DNA of 38,969 nucleotides, taken from NCBI GenBank assembly GCA_003233345.1, contig QILK01000177.1, positions 1-38,969 on the forward strand, given 5' to 3'. Positions 1 through 8,653 of the stretch are shown here, in pieces. The translations under genes were made by a program, and so were the position numbers. Numbering within the stretch: the stretch's first letter is position 1; each line of letters begins with the position of its first letter. The DNA is from Gammaproteobacteria bacterium (lineage in GTDB: Bacteria; Pseudomonadota; Gammaproteobacteria; SZUA-21). The notes under the pieces were generated by a model. That model saw only the letters and a list, made by a program, of their open reading frames with translations. It was not told where the DNA came from and did not search any database.

Positions 1-455
1 CACACTGGGGACTAAAGAAAAACAATAATGCACAATTAGTGTTGTGGTTGGCGGTGACGGTTGCGTTAGGTATTTTATTCCTGGGTCTTCAGCTTTATGA
101 ATATGGACATGCCTGGAACGACCTTAATTTACGCTTTGGTGACCCAAAACATGCAATGGACGAAGCTCAGATTGCCAAGTTAGCATTGACTGATCCGGAA
201 GCGGCTAAAGCGGCTACCAAAGCAATTTGGGGACAAGGCGCCGGAGTCTATGCGAGCACCTTTTATTTGTTGACTGCGTTCCATGGTTTCCATGTATTTG
301 TCGGTGCAACGATATTACTGGTCTTGTTATTCAGAAGCATGAAAAGGCATTTTACTGAAGAGCATCATTTTGCGTTTGAGGCGGGTGCGTGGTACTGGCA
401 CTTTGTGGATGTTGTCTGGTTAGGTCTGTTTATATTTGTATACTTTTTAGTATAA
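1..455 (+). CDS. ctaE: Cytochrome c oxidase subunit III, C-terminal part (runs off the left edge)
   Basis: Subunit III of the aa3-type, proton-pumping cytochrome c oxidase in the inner membrane. The reading frame is already open from base 3 (HWGLKKNNNAQ...), so the gene starts outside the window; the GTG at 39 is an internal valine, not a start. What is visible is the last ~150 residues: membrane segments around GILFLGLQLYEY, the family signature region FYLLTAFHGFHVFVGA, and the terminal HHFAFEAGAWYWHFVDVVW block that is typical of CoxIII. The gene is followed by a strong hairpin terminator and by surf1, ctaA and ctaB, the usual oxidase maturation genes. Identification is very secure; only the N-terminal half is missing. 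Confidence 0.96.
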   Translation, partial: HWGLKKNNNAQLVLWLAVTVALGILFLGLQLYEYGHAWNDLNLRFGDPKHAMDEAQIAKLALTDPEAAKAATKAIWGQGAGVYASTFYLLTAFHGFHVFVGATILLVLLFRSMKRHFTEEHHFAFEAGAWYWHFVDVVWLGLFIFVYFLV

Positions 456-467
456 CATCGTGATATT

Positions 468-500
468 AAAAAAGGCGTCGCTATTAGCGACGCCTTTTTT
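468..500. terminator. Bidirectional Rho-independent terminator after ctaE
   Basis: A perfect 14-bp stem (468-481 with 487-500) encloses a 5-base loop (TATTA). The arm ends are A6 on the left and T6 on the right, so both strands have a U-tract. It lies between the convergent ctaE (plus) and the small membrane protein gene (minus, ending at 583) and can stop both. Confidence 0.93.
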
Positions 501-582
501 ATGAAAAAAAATACCCGATTATTTTTTTTGTATCGTTGTGGTTTTAGATTTCGCTGCTTCTGATTCTATTTTCAGTAACATA

Positions 583-855
583 CTATCGTTTTTGACCCAT
601 TTGGCTAGCGATGAGTAAAAATATAAATAAAAATGCAGATATCCCAATACGCCAAGTGAGCGAGATCATTAAACCGGTTGAATCGCCTTTTTTGCTAACT
701 AAATGATAAAGCGCGGATATAAGTGCCGAAAATACCAAAGCCAATATCAGTATGACTAGAATTTTGAACGGTTTGACTGCGCTGAAAAAAAGCACAGTGC
801 CGAGTAACGATAAAATCAGTATTAAAACAATGGTGTTCTTACTTTTTATTTTCAT
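583..855 (-). CDS. Small membrane protein, DUF2909/twin-transmembrane type
   Basis: A 90-residue, almost wholly hydrophobic protein with three predicted membrane stretches (about residues 6-26, 30-53 and 68-85 from the ATG at 855). The C-terminal two-helix part (KILVILILALVF... then TWRIGISAFLFIFLLIA) resembles the short DUF2909 'twin transmembrane' proteins that sit on the opposite strand between ctaE and surf1 in Pseudomonas, which is exactly its position here. An upstream in-frame GTG at 885 would give 100 residues; I prefer the ATG, but neither start has a clear Shine-Dalgarno. DUF2909 proteins are usually about 65-70 residues, so the first hydrophobic segment may be an extension, or the true start may be further inside. 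Function is unknown, presumably linked to oxidase assembly by context only. Confidence 0.7.
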   Translation of the reverse strand: MKIKSKNTIVLILILSLLGTVLFFSAVKPFKILVILILALVFSALISALYHLVSKKGDSTGLMISLTWRIGISAFLFIFLLIASQMGQKR

Positions 856-1000
856 GATGTTCGCCAAAATTAGGGTTTTAGACACTAAAATGCTGTATAT
901 TATATTACCACAAATTGAGGTTGAAACTAAGTTTCATGTGTCGAAATAGTTTGTATGTAAAAAGCAATGTTGATGTTAGCTTGGTATCCGAGAATAGAAT

Positions 1001-1777
1001 ATGATCATAGGCAAGTATCAATTCAAACCAACATTAATTCCATTTATTGTTACTGTCCTTTTATTGGTTTTATTTGTCAAGCTGGGGTTTTGGCAGATTG
1101 GCCGTGCAGACTATAAATTTAAGCTGATTGCTGACCGTGACAATAACACTAAATTACCGCTTATGTTACTAAACGGTAGTACGCTAGATAAAAGAAAACT
1201 GCTTTCGCGAAAAGTAGAAATCAAGGGAGCGTTTTTAGCAGACCAGCAAGCTTCACTGGCAAATATCAATTATAAAAACAGGTTAGGTTATTTTATTATT
1301 ACCCCGTTTAAAATCGATAACTCAAAAAAACATATTCTTGTTGTTCAGGGATGGGTTCCCTGGGATCAAAAAAAAGCGCCCTTTCATGATTTGCCTAACA
1401 TTCCAGAAGCACACAAGGGGCCGTTAAAAATTAGTGGCATTATCGATACCCTTCCTGCTGTTGGCAGGAAGCTTGGTGAGCCAGATCAGGGTTTTAACGC
1501 TTGGCCTAAAATGATTATTTATGTTGATTTGAAATGGTATGAAAAGAAATTGGGAATCGAACTGTTACCTTATGTTGTTAAACAGATTAGTCCTGAAAAC
1601 AAGGATAAAACCTTGATCCGGGACTGGAACGTGTTAATTAACAAGTACGAGGGCATGTCCCCGGAAAAGCACCAGGGTTATGTTTTTCAGTGGTTTGCCA
1701 TGGCGCTGGTGTTATTAGGCGTGTTTCTAGGCGTCAATCTAAAGAGGGCAGACACTTCCCTAGGTAAAAAAAGTTAA
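1001..1777 (+). CDS. SURF1 family cytochrome oxidase assembly protein
   Basis: 258-residue inner-membrane protein of the SURF1/Shy1 family, which assists heme a insertion into subunit I of aa3 oxidase. The family layout is visible: one N-terminal membrane helix (about residues 13-31) followed by FWQIGRADYK, a periplasmic central domain with VVQGWVPWD, and a C-terminal helix introduced by the hallmark GYVFQWFAMA. The length is normal for bacterial SURF1. The next gene starts 1 base after its stop, so surf1, the assembly protein, ctaA and ctaB form one transcription unit. I see no convincing promoter in 886-1000. Confidence 0.93.
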   Translation: MIIGKYQFKPTLIPFIVTVLLLVLFVKLGFWQIGRADYKFKLIADRDNNTKLPLMLLNGSTLDKRKLLSRKVEIKGAFLADQQASLANINYKNRLGYFIITPFKIDNSKKHILVVQGWVPWDQKKAPFHDLPNIPEAHKGPLKISGIIDTLPAVGRKLGEPDQGFNAWPKMIIYVDLKWYEKKLGIELLPYVVKQISPENKDKTLIRDWNVLINKYEGMSPEKHQGYVFQWFAMALVLLGVFLGVNLKRADTSLGKKS

Positions 1778-1778
1778 T

Positions 1779-2432
1779 ATGGACGCACAAACTAAAGTTA
1801 GAATCAATATTGTTCTAGTCATCGCCGCTTTTATTGGTCCGATTCTTATTCTGTGGTTAACACTTAAAACCACGCCGGAGGTTTTTGACGGCTTAAAAAA
1901 AGGTGGCTATGGCGAAAAAATAGAACCCGCGATACCGGTGGACTTAGGGAAGCTGTTGGCATTGGATAATAAGCAATTTGACAGGCGCTTATTATCTGGT
2001 TTTTGGACTTATGTTTATCTGGATTCCAGTCATTGTGATCAGCTTTGCAAACGCAATATTTTCTATTTGCGACAAACCCGAATTACTCAAGGTAGACATG
2101 CGGACAATGTAAAAGTACTTTGGGTTCTTACCGATTCTGAGAAGCTGGAGACATTAAAACCAGAAATAGCAAAGCTTACTGATGTGTTTATCGTTATTTT
2201 GCCAGAGAAAGAAAAATCTGCATTTTTAGATTTATTTAAAAAGTCACAGAAAAATGCTCCCCGTCAAGGTAGCCGGTCCATATTTCTGATAAATCCAAAT
2301 CAAAAGTTGGTACGCTACTATGATACTGGCAACAAGGCAGAGCTGGACCCCAAATTGGCTAAGGGTATGCGCAAGGATTTGAAGTATATTCTTAAATTTA
2401 AGATTATCAAGGCGGCTAAACGTGAAAAATAG
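1779..2432 (+). CDS. Membrane-anchored thioredoxin-fold (SCO-like) oxidase assembly protein
   Basis: 217-residue protein with a single N-terminal membrane helix (about residues 9-28) and a periplasmic domain that looks like a diverged SCO/thioredoxin fold. It has a CxxxC motif (Cys86 and Cys90 in SSHCDQLCKRN), the spacing used for copper or thiol chemistry in SCO proteins. It occupies the slot between surf1 and ctaA held by an uncharacterised protein (PA0111-type) in Pseudomonas oxidase clusters. A copper-delivery or thiol-reductase role for the oxidase CuA site is plausible but inferred; the distal SCO histidine is not obvious to me. The end overlaps ctaA by 11 bases, suggesting translational coupling. 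Confidence 0.75.
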   Translation: MDAQTKVRINIVLVIAAFIGPILILWLTLKTTPEVFDGLKKGGYGEKIEPAIPVDLGKLLALDNKQFDRRLLSGFWTYVYLDSSHCDQLCKRNIFYLRQTRITQGRHADNVKVLWVLTDSEKLETLKPEIAKLTDVFIVILPEKEKSAFLDLFKKSQKNAPRQGSRSIFLINPNQKLVRYYDTGNKAELDPKLAKGMRKDLKYILKFKIIKAAKREK

Positions 2433-3420
2433 GTTTTTACAAATCAATTTGCTCGCGGTAATACTAGGCTTTATGGTAGTGACTTTGGGAGCCTATACTC
2501 GCTTGTCCGATGCTGGTTTGGGTTGTCCTGACTGGCCAGGTTGTTACGGCCATATTGGTGTTCCAAGCAGTTTGGAAGATATTAAAAGAGCAAAAGAAAA
2601 ATTTCCGGGAGCCAATGTCGAGCCAGCTAAAGGATGGAAAGAGATGATCCATCGATACTTTGCCGGAACCCTGGGCTTACTGATTCTGTTATTGACTTTT
2701 ATGTCATGGCGAATGCGGCAAACGATGAAATGGGAATTTAAGGTATCGCTGTTTCTCTGTTTGCTGGTGGTTTTCCAGGCGGCCCTGGGCATGTGGACGG
2801 TGACAGAAAAGTTACAACCGCTGATAGTGACGGCACACTTGTTGTTTGGGTTTGCAACACTGGCAACCTTATGGATACTCTACTATCGTTCAAAAGAGAG
2901 AAACCATAGCAGTCATGGTAGCAAGGGATTGCGTCGATTATTGTTTATCGCACTAATTGTGTTAGTTGTGCAAATTGCATTGGGCGGCTGGACCGGTTCT
3001 AACTATGCGGCCATTATCTGTACGGAGTTTCCGACCTGTAATCAGGGCAAGTTTTTCCCCGATGCAGATTTTAAAGAAGCATTTATCTTATGGCGAGAAT
3101 TGGGGCCTAATTATGAATTCGGAAAATTGGAGCCAGCCGCGCGAATCGCAATACATATGACACACAGAGTCGGTGGATTGATTACCTTTCTGCTTTTACT
3201 GACGATTTGCTTATGGCTTTTTATGAAACATCCACGATCAAGAGTAACCGCCTTGGCCTTGTTAGCCGCATTGGCTGTGCAAGTAACCCTGGGAATAACC
3301 GTCGTACTAAAGGCAAAACCGCTATTTATCGCTGTTGCTCATAACGGGGTTGGAGTAATATTGTTGATCATTATATTGACGTTGCTTATGCAAAACCGTG
3401 ATAGAAAACGGATAGGTTGA
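2422..3420 (+). CDS. ctaA: Heme A synthase (COX15/CtaA family)
   Basis: 332-residue polytopic inner-membrane protein that oxidises the C8 methyl of heme O to the formyl of heme A. About eight membrane helices are visible in two four-helix halves. Family features are present: [19 protein letters not shown] near the N-terminus, the heme-ligand histidine contexts [21 protein letters not shown] and AHNGVG, and two cysteine pairs (CPDWPGC and CTEFPTC) in extracytoplasmic loops. Translation starts at a GTG inside the previous gene. Its stop overlaps the start of ctaB (TGATG), so the two heme A biosynthesis steps are coupled. Confidence 0.96.
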   Translation: MKNRFLQINLLAVILGFMVVTLGAYTRLSDAGLGCPDWPGCYGHIGVPSSLEDIKRAKEKFPGANVEPAKGWKEMIHRYFAGTLGLLILLLTFMSWRMRQTMKWEFKVSLFLCLLVVFQAALGMWTVTEKLQPLIVTAHLLFGFATLATLWILYYRSKERNHSSHGSKGLRRLLFIALIVLVVQIALGGWTGSNYAAIICTEFPTCNQGKFFPDADFKEAFILWRELGPNYEFGKLEPAARIAIHMTHRVGGLITFLLLLTICLWLFMKHPRSRVTALALLAALAVQVTLGITVVLKAKPLFIAVAHNGVGVILLIIILTLLMQNRDRKRIG

Positions 3421-4352
3421 TGACACAAGTAATGAACAAGTCAGGTGCAACAGGCACAGAAGAATCGCCCCACAAGCAGGCTGTTTGGTTACAATATTTA
3501 GAATTATGTAAACCAAAAGTAGTTGCCTTAATTATTTTTACTGCATTGGTTGGTATGTTACTGGCGGTGCCACCTGGCGAGCCTATTAACTGGTTATTGG
3601 TGATATACGGTAATGCCGGTATCTTTCTAGCCGCATCCTCCGCCGCTGCGATTAATCATATTGTCGACAAACGCGTTGATGCACAAATGAAACGAACTCA
3701 CCATCGACCGGTGGCAACCGGAAAAATTTCGGAAAAAAACGCGATAATTTTTGCGTCGTTATTGATGGTTATTTCAATGACTATTCTGGTGGTGCTAGTT
3801 AATACGCTGACAGCCGTATTAACGTTTATTGCATTGATCGGTTATGCGGTTATTTATACCATGTATCTTAAACGCGCAACGCCGCAAAATATTGTGATTG
3901 GCGGTGCGGCGGGTGCAGCACCACCGATTTTGGGTTGGGCGGCAATGACCGCAGGCTTGGACCCGGAATTTACCAATTCATTCTGGCTTTTTCTGTTGAT
4001 CTTTGTATGGACGCCACCGCATTTCTGGGCGCTGGCGATTTATCGTCGTGAAGAATATGCAAAAGTTGATATTCCTATGTTGCCTGTGACGCACGGTGTC
4101 GAATTTACCCGCTTACATGTATTGCTATATACTATATTGCTGCTTGTCATCAGCGTGATGCCTTATCTAACTGGAATGACCGGAAAAATTTATCTGGTTG
4201 GTGCGTTATTGTTGGGTGCTGGTTTTCTTTATTATGCGATCAAGCTCAATTTTTCCAAAGATGAAAAGGTTGCTATCAAAACGTTTGCTTATTCTATTTA
4301 TTATCTAATGGGGATGTTTGCATTTTTATTGATTGATCATTATCTGAAATAA
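3420..4352 (+). CDS. ctaB: Protoheme IX farnesyltransferase (heme O synthase)
   Basis: 310-residue UbiA-superfamily prenyltransferase that adds a farnesyl group to heme B to make heme O, the substrate of CtaA. Key motifs are visible: the first aspartate-rich region [19 protein letters not shown], the loop [17 protein letters not shown], and [18 protein letters not shown]. Several membrane helices follow. I chose the ATG at 3420, which overlaps the ctaA stop by one base; an in-frame TTG at 3417 is less likely. No terminator follows in the next 600 bases, and the SCO1 gene often found here in Pseudomonas is absent. Confidence 0.96.
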   Translation: MTQVMNKSGATGTEESPHKQAVWLQYLELCKPKVVALIIFTALVGMLLAVPPGEPINWLLVIYGNAGIFLAASSAAAINHIVDKRVDAQMKRTHHRPVATGKISEKNAIIFASLLMVISMTILVVLVNTLTAVLTFIALIGYAVIYTMYLKRATPQNIVIGGAAGAAPPILGWAAMTAGLDPEFTNSFWLFLLIFVWTPPHFWALAIYRREEYAKVDIPMLPVTHGVEFTRLHVLLYTILLLVISVMPYLTGMTGKIYLVGALLLGAGFLYYAIKLNFSKDEKVAIKTFAYSIYYLMGMFAFLLIDHYLK

Positions 4353-4973
4353 GTAAAGCATTTGTAGCTGCTAATTAGAATCATTAATATAAATTTAAGT
4401 AAGAGTACGATTGATTTAGTGAAAATATAATTTTCAGACAAGAATAAACTTATGGCAAAACGAAAAAGCGTTAATTAAAATGTGTTAATAAAAAATATTT
4501 TAGGTTTTATCCAAGTCATACCCACATGCTATTCACAGTTTACTAACTTTAGTTTTTACTTTTCGATTTTTAAATAACTAATTTTCAATTTTTATTTTTT
4601 CCAATCCTGGATTCATTATAAAAATAATAATATTCATATAGAAATATTGTATAGATAGCATGCCGAATTACAGGCCCTTGATTTTAGGCATTTTATTTAA
4701 ATTCCATACTCACAACATGGCTAATTAAGTTATTAAAATCATAATGTTATGGATTTTTTTTCAGTTTGATTTTAACACTTGCATTTTTTTCTATCTGAGT
4801 AAGAATGAGCATGTCACCAGAGAGATCGGTCACAAGGTTAAATATCTCTAAGTTTAGCAGTTAGAAAATGTTTAATATTTGATCAAAGGTTTCATTCTTG
4901 ATGTATGCAAATACATCAAATGAGGCTAACTCTTGCAGTGATGTTTACTAAATATTGTTACATTGCCCAAAAA
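4353..4973. other. AT-rich intergenic region between ctaB and rpoH
   Basis: About 620 bases with no credible gene on either strand, strongly AT-rich. It lies between convergent ctaB and rpoH. The only structure I see is the hairpin at 4898-4919 and a loose inverted repeat (AGAGAT at 4821-4826 with ATCTCT at 4844-4849). No ctaB terminator is recognisable. It could be the remnant of a lost gene or hold a small RNA, but nothing in the sequence proves either. Confidence 0.6.
4898..4919. repeat. Perfect 9-bp inverted repeat (hairpin)
   Basis: TTGATGTAT and ATACATCAA flank a GCAA tetraloop. With a two-base bulge the pairing can extend to TCAT (4892-4895) and ATGA (4920-4923). There is no U-tract, so it does not look like a terminator; role unknown. 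Confidence 0.55.
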
Positions 4974-4997
4974 GAACGGCCTCGAGAGAGGCCGTTC
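4974..4997 (-). terminator. Rho-independent terminator of rpoH
   Basis: A perfect 10-bp GC-rich stem (4974-4983 with 4988-4997) with a four-base loop (GAGA as written on the plus strand). Read on the minus strand it is followed by TTTTTGGG. It lies 46 bases beyond the rpoH stop codon. Confidence 0.9.
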
Positions 4998-5042
4998 GCT
5001 TATCTAAATCAAAATATTGATATAAAAAATACTTATATAATA

Positions 5043-5915
5043 TTAAGTTTCAAGTAATTTCCGAATTTTGCTCATCGCATTATTTTCAAGCTGTCGAATG
5101 CGTTCTGCAGAGACATTGTATTGATCGCCAAGGGTTTGTAGCGTTGACTTGTCTTCGTTAAGCCACCGCTGTCTGAGAATATCCTGGCTGCGTTCATCGA
5201 GTGAATTCAGCGCGCCATTTAGCCGTTGCTGATTAAAAAGAGCTAGGTTAGTATTTTCCACTTCTTTTGCAGGGTCATTACTCAGGTTTTTCAAATATCC
5301 TGCTGGAGATTGGTAGCTTTTTTCATCATTATCATCATTGGTAGCAGGATCAAAGGAGATATCAGAACCGGTTAGACGAGATTCCATTTCCACAACCGTT
5401 TCTGGTTTTACGCCTAGGTCTTTGGCGATTTTATGGACTTCGCTATGATTTAGCCAGGCCATACGTTTTTTCTTGCTACGCAGGTTAAAAAACAGCTTAC
5501 GTTGTGCCTTGGTGGTGGCGACTTTAACGATTCGCCAGTTTTTTAGAATAAATTCGTGGATTTCAGCTCGAATCCAGTGGACAGCAAAGGAAATCAGGCG
5601 CACACCAACGCTAGGATCAAAGCGTTTAACTGATTTCATCAGGCCAACATTACCCTCTTGAACCAGATCGGCTAGGGGTAAACCATATCCGGAATAGCCT
5701 CTGGCTATAAATACAACATACCTTAAATGAGACATGATTAGTTTTTCAGCAGCCTGTAAATCATCTTTTTCAAGAAAATCTTTGGCAAGCTGGGATTCTT
5801 GTTCACGACTTAATACAGTTATGCTTTTGACAGCCTGAATGTAGTTCTCAAAACTGCTTACAGGAATAGGTAATGTTGTCATCGTGTCATTTTTCTGTAT
5901 CAATTCATTTGTCAT
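5043..5915 (-). CDS. rpoH: RNA polymerase sigma-32 (heat shock sigma factor)
   Basis: 290-residue alternative sigma factor that directs RNA polymerase to heat shock promoters. Region 2 is visible at about residues 55-130 (LIMSHLRYVVFIARGY, DLVQEGNVGLMKSVKRFDP, VHWIRAEIHEFILKNWRIVK). It is followed directly by the diagnostic RpoH box QRKLFFNLR (residues 138-146), which separates it from RpoD and RpoS. Region 4 is at the C-terminus (LQTLGDQYNVSAERIRQLENNAM). Length matches the family. The start ATG has AAGGA 8 bases upstream. In relatives rpoH follows ftsX directly; here a GGDEF gene lies between, and a CIRCE operator is placed about 37 bases before the start. Confidence 0.97.
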   Translation of the reverse strand: MTNELIQKNDTMTTLPIPVSSFENYIQAVKSITVLSREQESQLAKDFLEKDDLQAAEKLIMSHLRYVVFIARGYSGYGLPLADLVQEGNVGLMKSVKRFDPSVGVRLISFAVHWIRAEIHEFILKNWRIVKVATTKAQRKLFFNLRSKKKRMAWLNHSEVHKIAKDLGVKPETVVEMESRLTGSDISFDPATNDDNDEKSYQSPAGYLKNLSNDPAKEVENTNLALFNQQRLNGALNSLDERSQDILRQRWLNEDKSTLQTLGDQYNVSAERIRQLENNAMSKIRKLLET

Positions 5916-5951
5916 CTAGTGTTCCTTATCGAATATCAGATAATGCTTATT

Positions 5952-5978
5952 TTAGCACTCCAGTATTATGAGTGCTAA
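5952..5978 (-). promoter_or_regulatory. Perfect CIRCE operator (HrcA site) upstream of rpoH
   Basis: TTAGCACTC, nine bases, GAGTGCTAA: an exact match to the CIRCE consensus bound by the heat-shock repressor HrcA. Its inner end is 36 bases before the rpoH ATG at 5915, where it would overlap the promoter or the 5' leader. Being palindromic, it carries no direction of its own; rpoH is the only gene it can face closely, since the GGDEF gene upstream ends at 6090 and points the same way. Confidence 0.93.
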
Positions 5979-6089
5979 TATTTTTAGACTGATAACTCGC
6001 TGAAAGTTCCCCAAGTCGTCAATAATTGTAATATTTGATTAATAAATAAACATAATTTGGGTAGGAGAAAGCTGGATAATTAATGGTGG

Positions 6090-7469
6090 TTAGCGACCAG
6101 TACCGGTTTCAACACGGGGGTTGATCGCCGGGCTGTAGGATACACCGTCAGGCGCATAAATACAGACACGATTTCGGCCGCGCTGTTTTGCCGCATAGAG
6201 CGCTTTATCGGCATAGGATAATAGTGTGGTTAAGTCGGCATTTGCGTGATCACCGGTTGATGCCATCCCGATAGAAATAGTGGTTTTAACATTCATGGGT
6301 TTAAGGGATTCAACATTGATGCGTAAGTTTTCTGCTAATTGATTGATATTTTTGATTGATGTATTCGGCGCTATAACGGCAAATTCTTCGCCACCAAATC
6401 TGACCACCATACATTCTTTGGGGAAGCTGTTGTTCAACAGCTCGCCTAATGCGGCTAGGACATGATCACCAGTAATATGGCCAAGGTTATCATTAATACC
6501 CTTAAAGTGATCAATGTCCATTAGTATCGCCCAGACAGGTTGATTTTGATTGTTGCGAATAAGTGCCTCGCCATTGTCTAGCAAATAGCGTTTACTGCGA
6601 ACGCCTGTCAGGCTATCTGTTGAGGCAATACGCCGCATTTCTTCGGCTTGAAACCGTAGCGCATAGAACTGTTGTTTGATGAGCAAAAGTGAGCGGATAC
6701 GGGCAATTAACACCTCTTCTACTATCGGTTTGGTCACAAAATCATTGGCGCCAGCATGAAAAACTTCTGCTTGTCTTTCGTTACTGTCGGTGACTGTCAC
6801 CACTAATACTGGCATTTCCTGCTGTGATAAATGCAGACGGGTGCGAATCGCATGTAACAGGTCGCCGCCCGTTAAACGCCCCTTAAGATAAAAATCGGTC
6901 ATAACAATATCGATACGTTCTTCATTGGGAACGCCGGGTTTTAATGATTGCCGGATTATTTCCAGGGCGCCTTCCGCAGAAGTGGTATGGGTAATCATCA
7001 AACCGTGTTTTTCCATTATATTTGTGGTGATCATCGCGGCGGTACGGCTGTCCTCGACGTAGAGGATACGGCCCACCAAGCCTGAGTTACGGCGGCAAAA
7101 TGATTTGACAAAATCGACAAAAGACTGGTACCCAAGCGACTTGTCAAAATAGTCAGTGACACCGGCTTCAAAGCCTTCTCTTAATAAGCGATTATCAGCA
7201 TCCCCTGATACCACAACGATGGGTGTGTAGTGATGCGTGACCGAACGTCGGATTGAGCGGGTCAGATCCAGGCCGTCCATATCCGGGAGCATTAAAGCAG
7301 TGGTGACCAGATCGTAATGTTCAGCAGCAAGAAAAGCCAGCGCTTCTTCGCCACAGCCACAAGTAGTGATCATGGTGTTGTCCATTTCGTTTCTGAGAAT
7401 GCGGGCAATAATCGTGCGCGAAACTTCAGAACCGTCAACAACCATAATACTTGAGGTTTTATTTGTCAT
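6090..7469 (-). CDS. Two-receiver response regulator diguanylate cyclase (REC-REC-GGDEF)
   Basis: 459-residue cytoplasmic protein with PleD-like order: receiver 1 (about residues 7-125), receiver 2 (134-262), GGDEF domain (about 285-450). The cyclase active site is intact (RFGGEEFAV, GGEEF at 359-363) and should make cyclic di-GMP. The RxxD inhibitory site is missing: the residues at that place are P-K-E-C. Receiver 2 has its phospho-acceptor Asp192 (MTDFYL) and Lys247. Receiver 1 looks unable to be phosphorylated: the acceptor position is Ala58 (LVTTALMLPDMDG) and the acidic pair is reduced to Asp12-Gly13; it keeps the Lys110 region. The gene sits between ftsX and rpoH, which are usually adjacent. 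No partner kinase is in the window. Confidence 0.9.
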   Translation of the reverse strand: MTNKTSSIMVVDGSEVSRTIIARILRNEMDNTMITTCGCGEEALAFLAAEHYDLVTTALMLPDMDGLDLTRSIRRSVTHHYTPIVVVSGDADNRLLREGFEAGVTDYFDKSLGYQSFVDFVKSFCRRNSGLVGRILYVEDSRTAAMITTNIMEKHGLMITHTTSAEGALEIIRQSLKPGVPNEERIDIVMTDFYLKGRLTGGDLLHAIRTRLHLSQQEMPVLVVTVTDSNERQAEVFHAGANDFVTKPIVEEVLIARIRSLLLIKQQFYALRFQAEEMRRIASTDSLTGVRSKRYLLDNGEALIRNNQNQPVWAILMDIDHFKGINDNLGHITGDHVLAALGELLNNSFPKECMVVRFGGEEFAVIAPNTSIKNINQLAENLRINVESLKPMNVKTTISIGMASTGDHANADLTTLLSYADKALYAAKQRGRNRVCIYAPDGVSYSPAINPRVETGTGR

Positions 7470-7629
7470 AGATTAAGCAAAATAGTTAAACATTGACTCA
7501 GTTATATTCTATCGAGTAATTTACGTATCAGTATTTTTAAGTTTAGCGGCATCCAGCGGAAACAATTCAATCTAAATTGTAAATTTTCTCCCACTGATGT
7601 TTAAAAAAAGTTTATCAACGTCTATTCGC

Positions 7630-8652
7630 TCAAGGTTCCACTTTTGCCAAGTGACGCCCAACCGAAAACCATGAGCCAAGTAAACCCAATAATGCGCTGC
7701 TGCCAATAAGTATACCTGTAGATTGCATGTCTAGTGTTACTAAATTGAATATTTTATTTGAAAGCTGCGCGAAGTCTGCGACGGGATTTGACAAAAACAT
7801 TACAGCAGTTAAGGTTAATAACCAGGCTAGCAAGCCACCAAAAATGCCGTGCCAAAAACCGGAATAAAGAAACGGCCTGCGTACATAAGCATTGGTTCCG
7901 CCAATCAGCTTAATCACTAGAATCTCATTATGTTTACTTTGTATTTCCAGTCTAATGGTGCCACCCACTATCAAGAGTACACCAACAGCAAAAATGGTAC
8001 CGATAACCAGTATACTGCGCTCACCAATTTCAATTAGTTTATAGAGTTTTTCAACGGCTGTCTGATCAAGGTGTACCGATTCTGTCTGTCCCAGATGTTC
8101 GATTTTCTCTTTGACGCGTTTAATCATATCGGGTTTAATCGACTGGCTGTCAAAGGCAATAATCAAAATAGAAGGCAGTAGTTTTTGTTCTGGTAACAAT
8201 TCATTTTTGCCTAGACCAACAATGTGACGATATTCTTCCATCGCACTGCCGGGAGACAGTACTTTTATCGACTTAACACCAGGCAGATTATTGATTTTTT
8301 TAGCGAGATTTTGTGCTTCAAAATAGCTGACTTTTTTATGTGTAAACAGTGTTAGTTGGGGTTCGTGTGGCCATTGATCCTCAATGGCCTGTAGGTTGAT
8401 GACGAGTAAATACAACCCGCAGGGCAACGCCATTGCAATTCCAATAATGCCACTGATTAGCAAGGTCGAAAAAGGTTTGCGGATTTGTCCTAGCAACGTT
8501 TGGTAGAACGCGCGCCAATTATGTTTAGCGACCTGTGTCAGCGGTGCCAAAAATGAAATTCTGTGTTTATGTGCCTGTTTGCGATTTGCTTTAGAGCTAG
8601 ATATTCCTAGGTCATTCGCCACAGCTTGCTTTGTCCATGCGCGTTTTGCCAT
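7630..8652 (-). CDS. ftsX: Cell division protein FtsX (ABC transporter-like permease)
   Basis: 340-residue inner-membrane protein that with FtsE links the divisome to periplasmic amidase activation. It has a cytoplasmic N-terminal extension of about 60 residues as in other gammaproteobacteria, a first helix (about 65-85, LLISGIIGIAMALPCGLYLL), a periplasmic loop, and three C-terminal helices (IGTIFAVGVLLIVGG, WHGIFGGLLAWLLTLTAVMF, TGILIGSSALLGLLGSWF). It starts 1 base after the ftsE stop codon, confirming the ftsY-ftsE-ftsX operon order. Confidence 0.95.
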   Translation of the reverse strand: MAKRAWTKQAVANDLGISSSKANRKQAHKHRISFLAPLTQVAKHNWRAFYQTLLGQIRKPFSTLLISGIIGIAMALPCGLYLLVINLQAIEDQWPHEPQLTLFTHKKVSYFEAQNLAKKINNLPGVKSIKVLSPGSAMEEYRHIVGLGKNELLPEQKLLPSILIIAFDSQSIKPDMIKRVKEKIEHLGQTESVHLDQTAVEKLYKLIEIGERSILVIGTIFAVGVLLIVGGTIRLEIQSKHNEILVIKLIGGTNAYVRRPFLYSGFWHGIFGGLLAWLLTLTAVMFLSNPVADFAQLSNKIFNLVTLDMQSTGILIGSSALLGLLGSWFSVGRHLAKVEP

Positions 8653-8653
8653 A

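Noticed and set aside
752-949. 65-residue ORF opposite the small DUF2909-like gene
   Set aside because: The opposing frame gives a membrane protein with matching gene context; this one has no recognisable character.
4821-4849. AGAGAT/ATCTCT inverted repeat in the ctaB-rpoH interval
   Set aside because: Six base pairs with an 18-base loop in AT-rich DNA is expected by chance.
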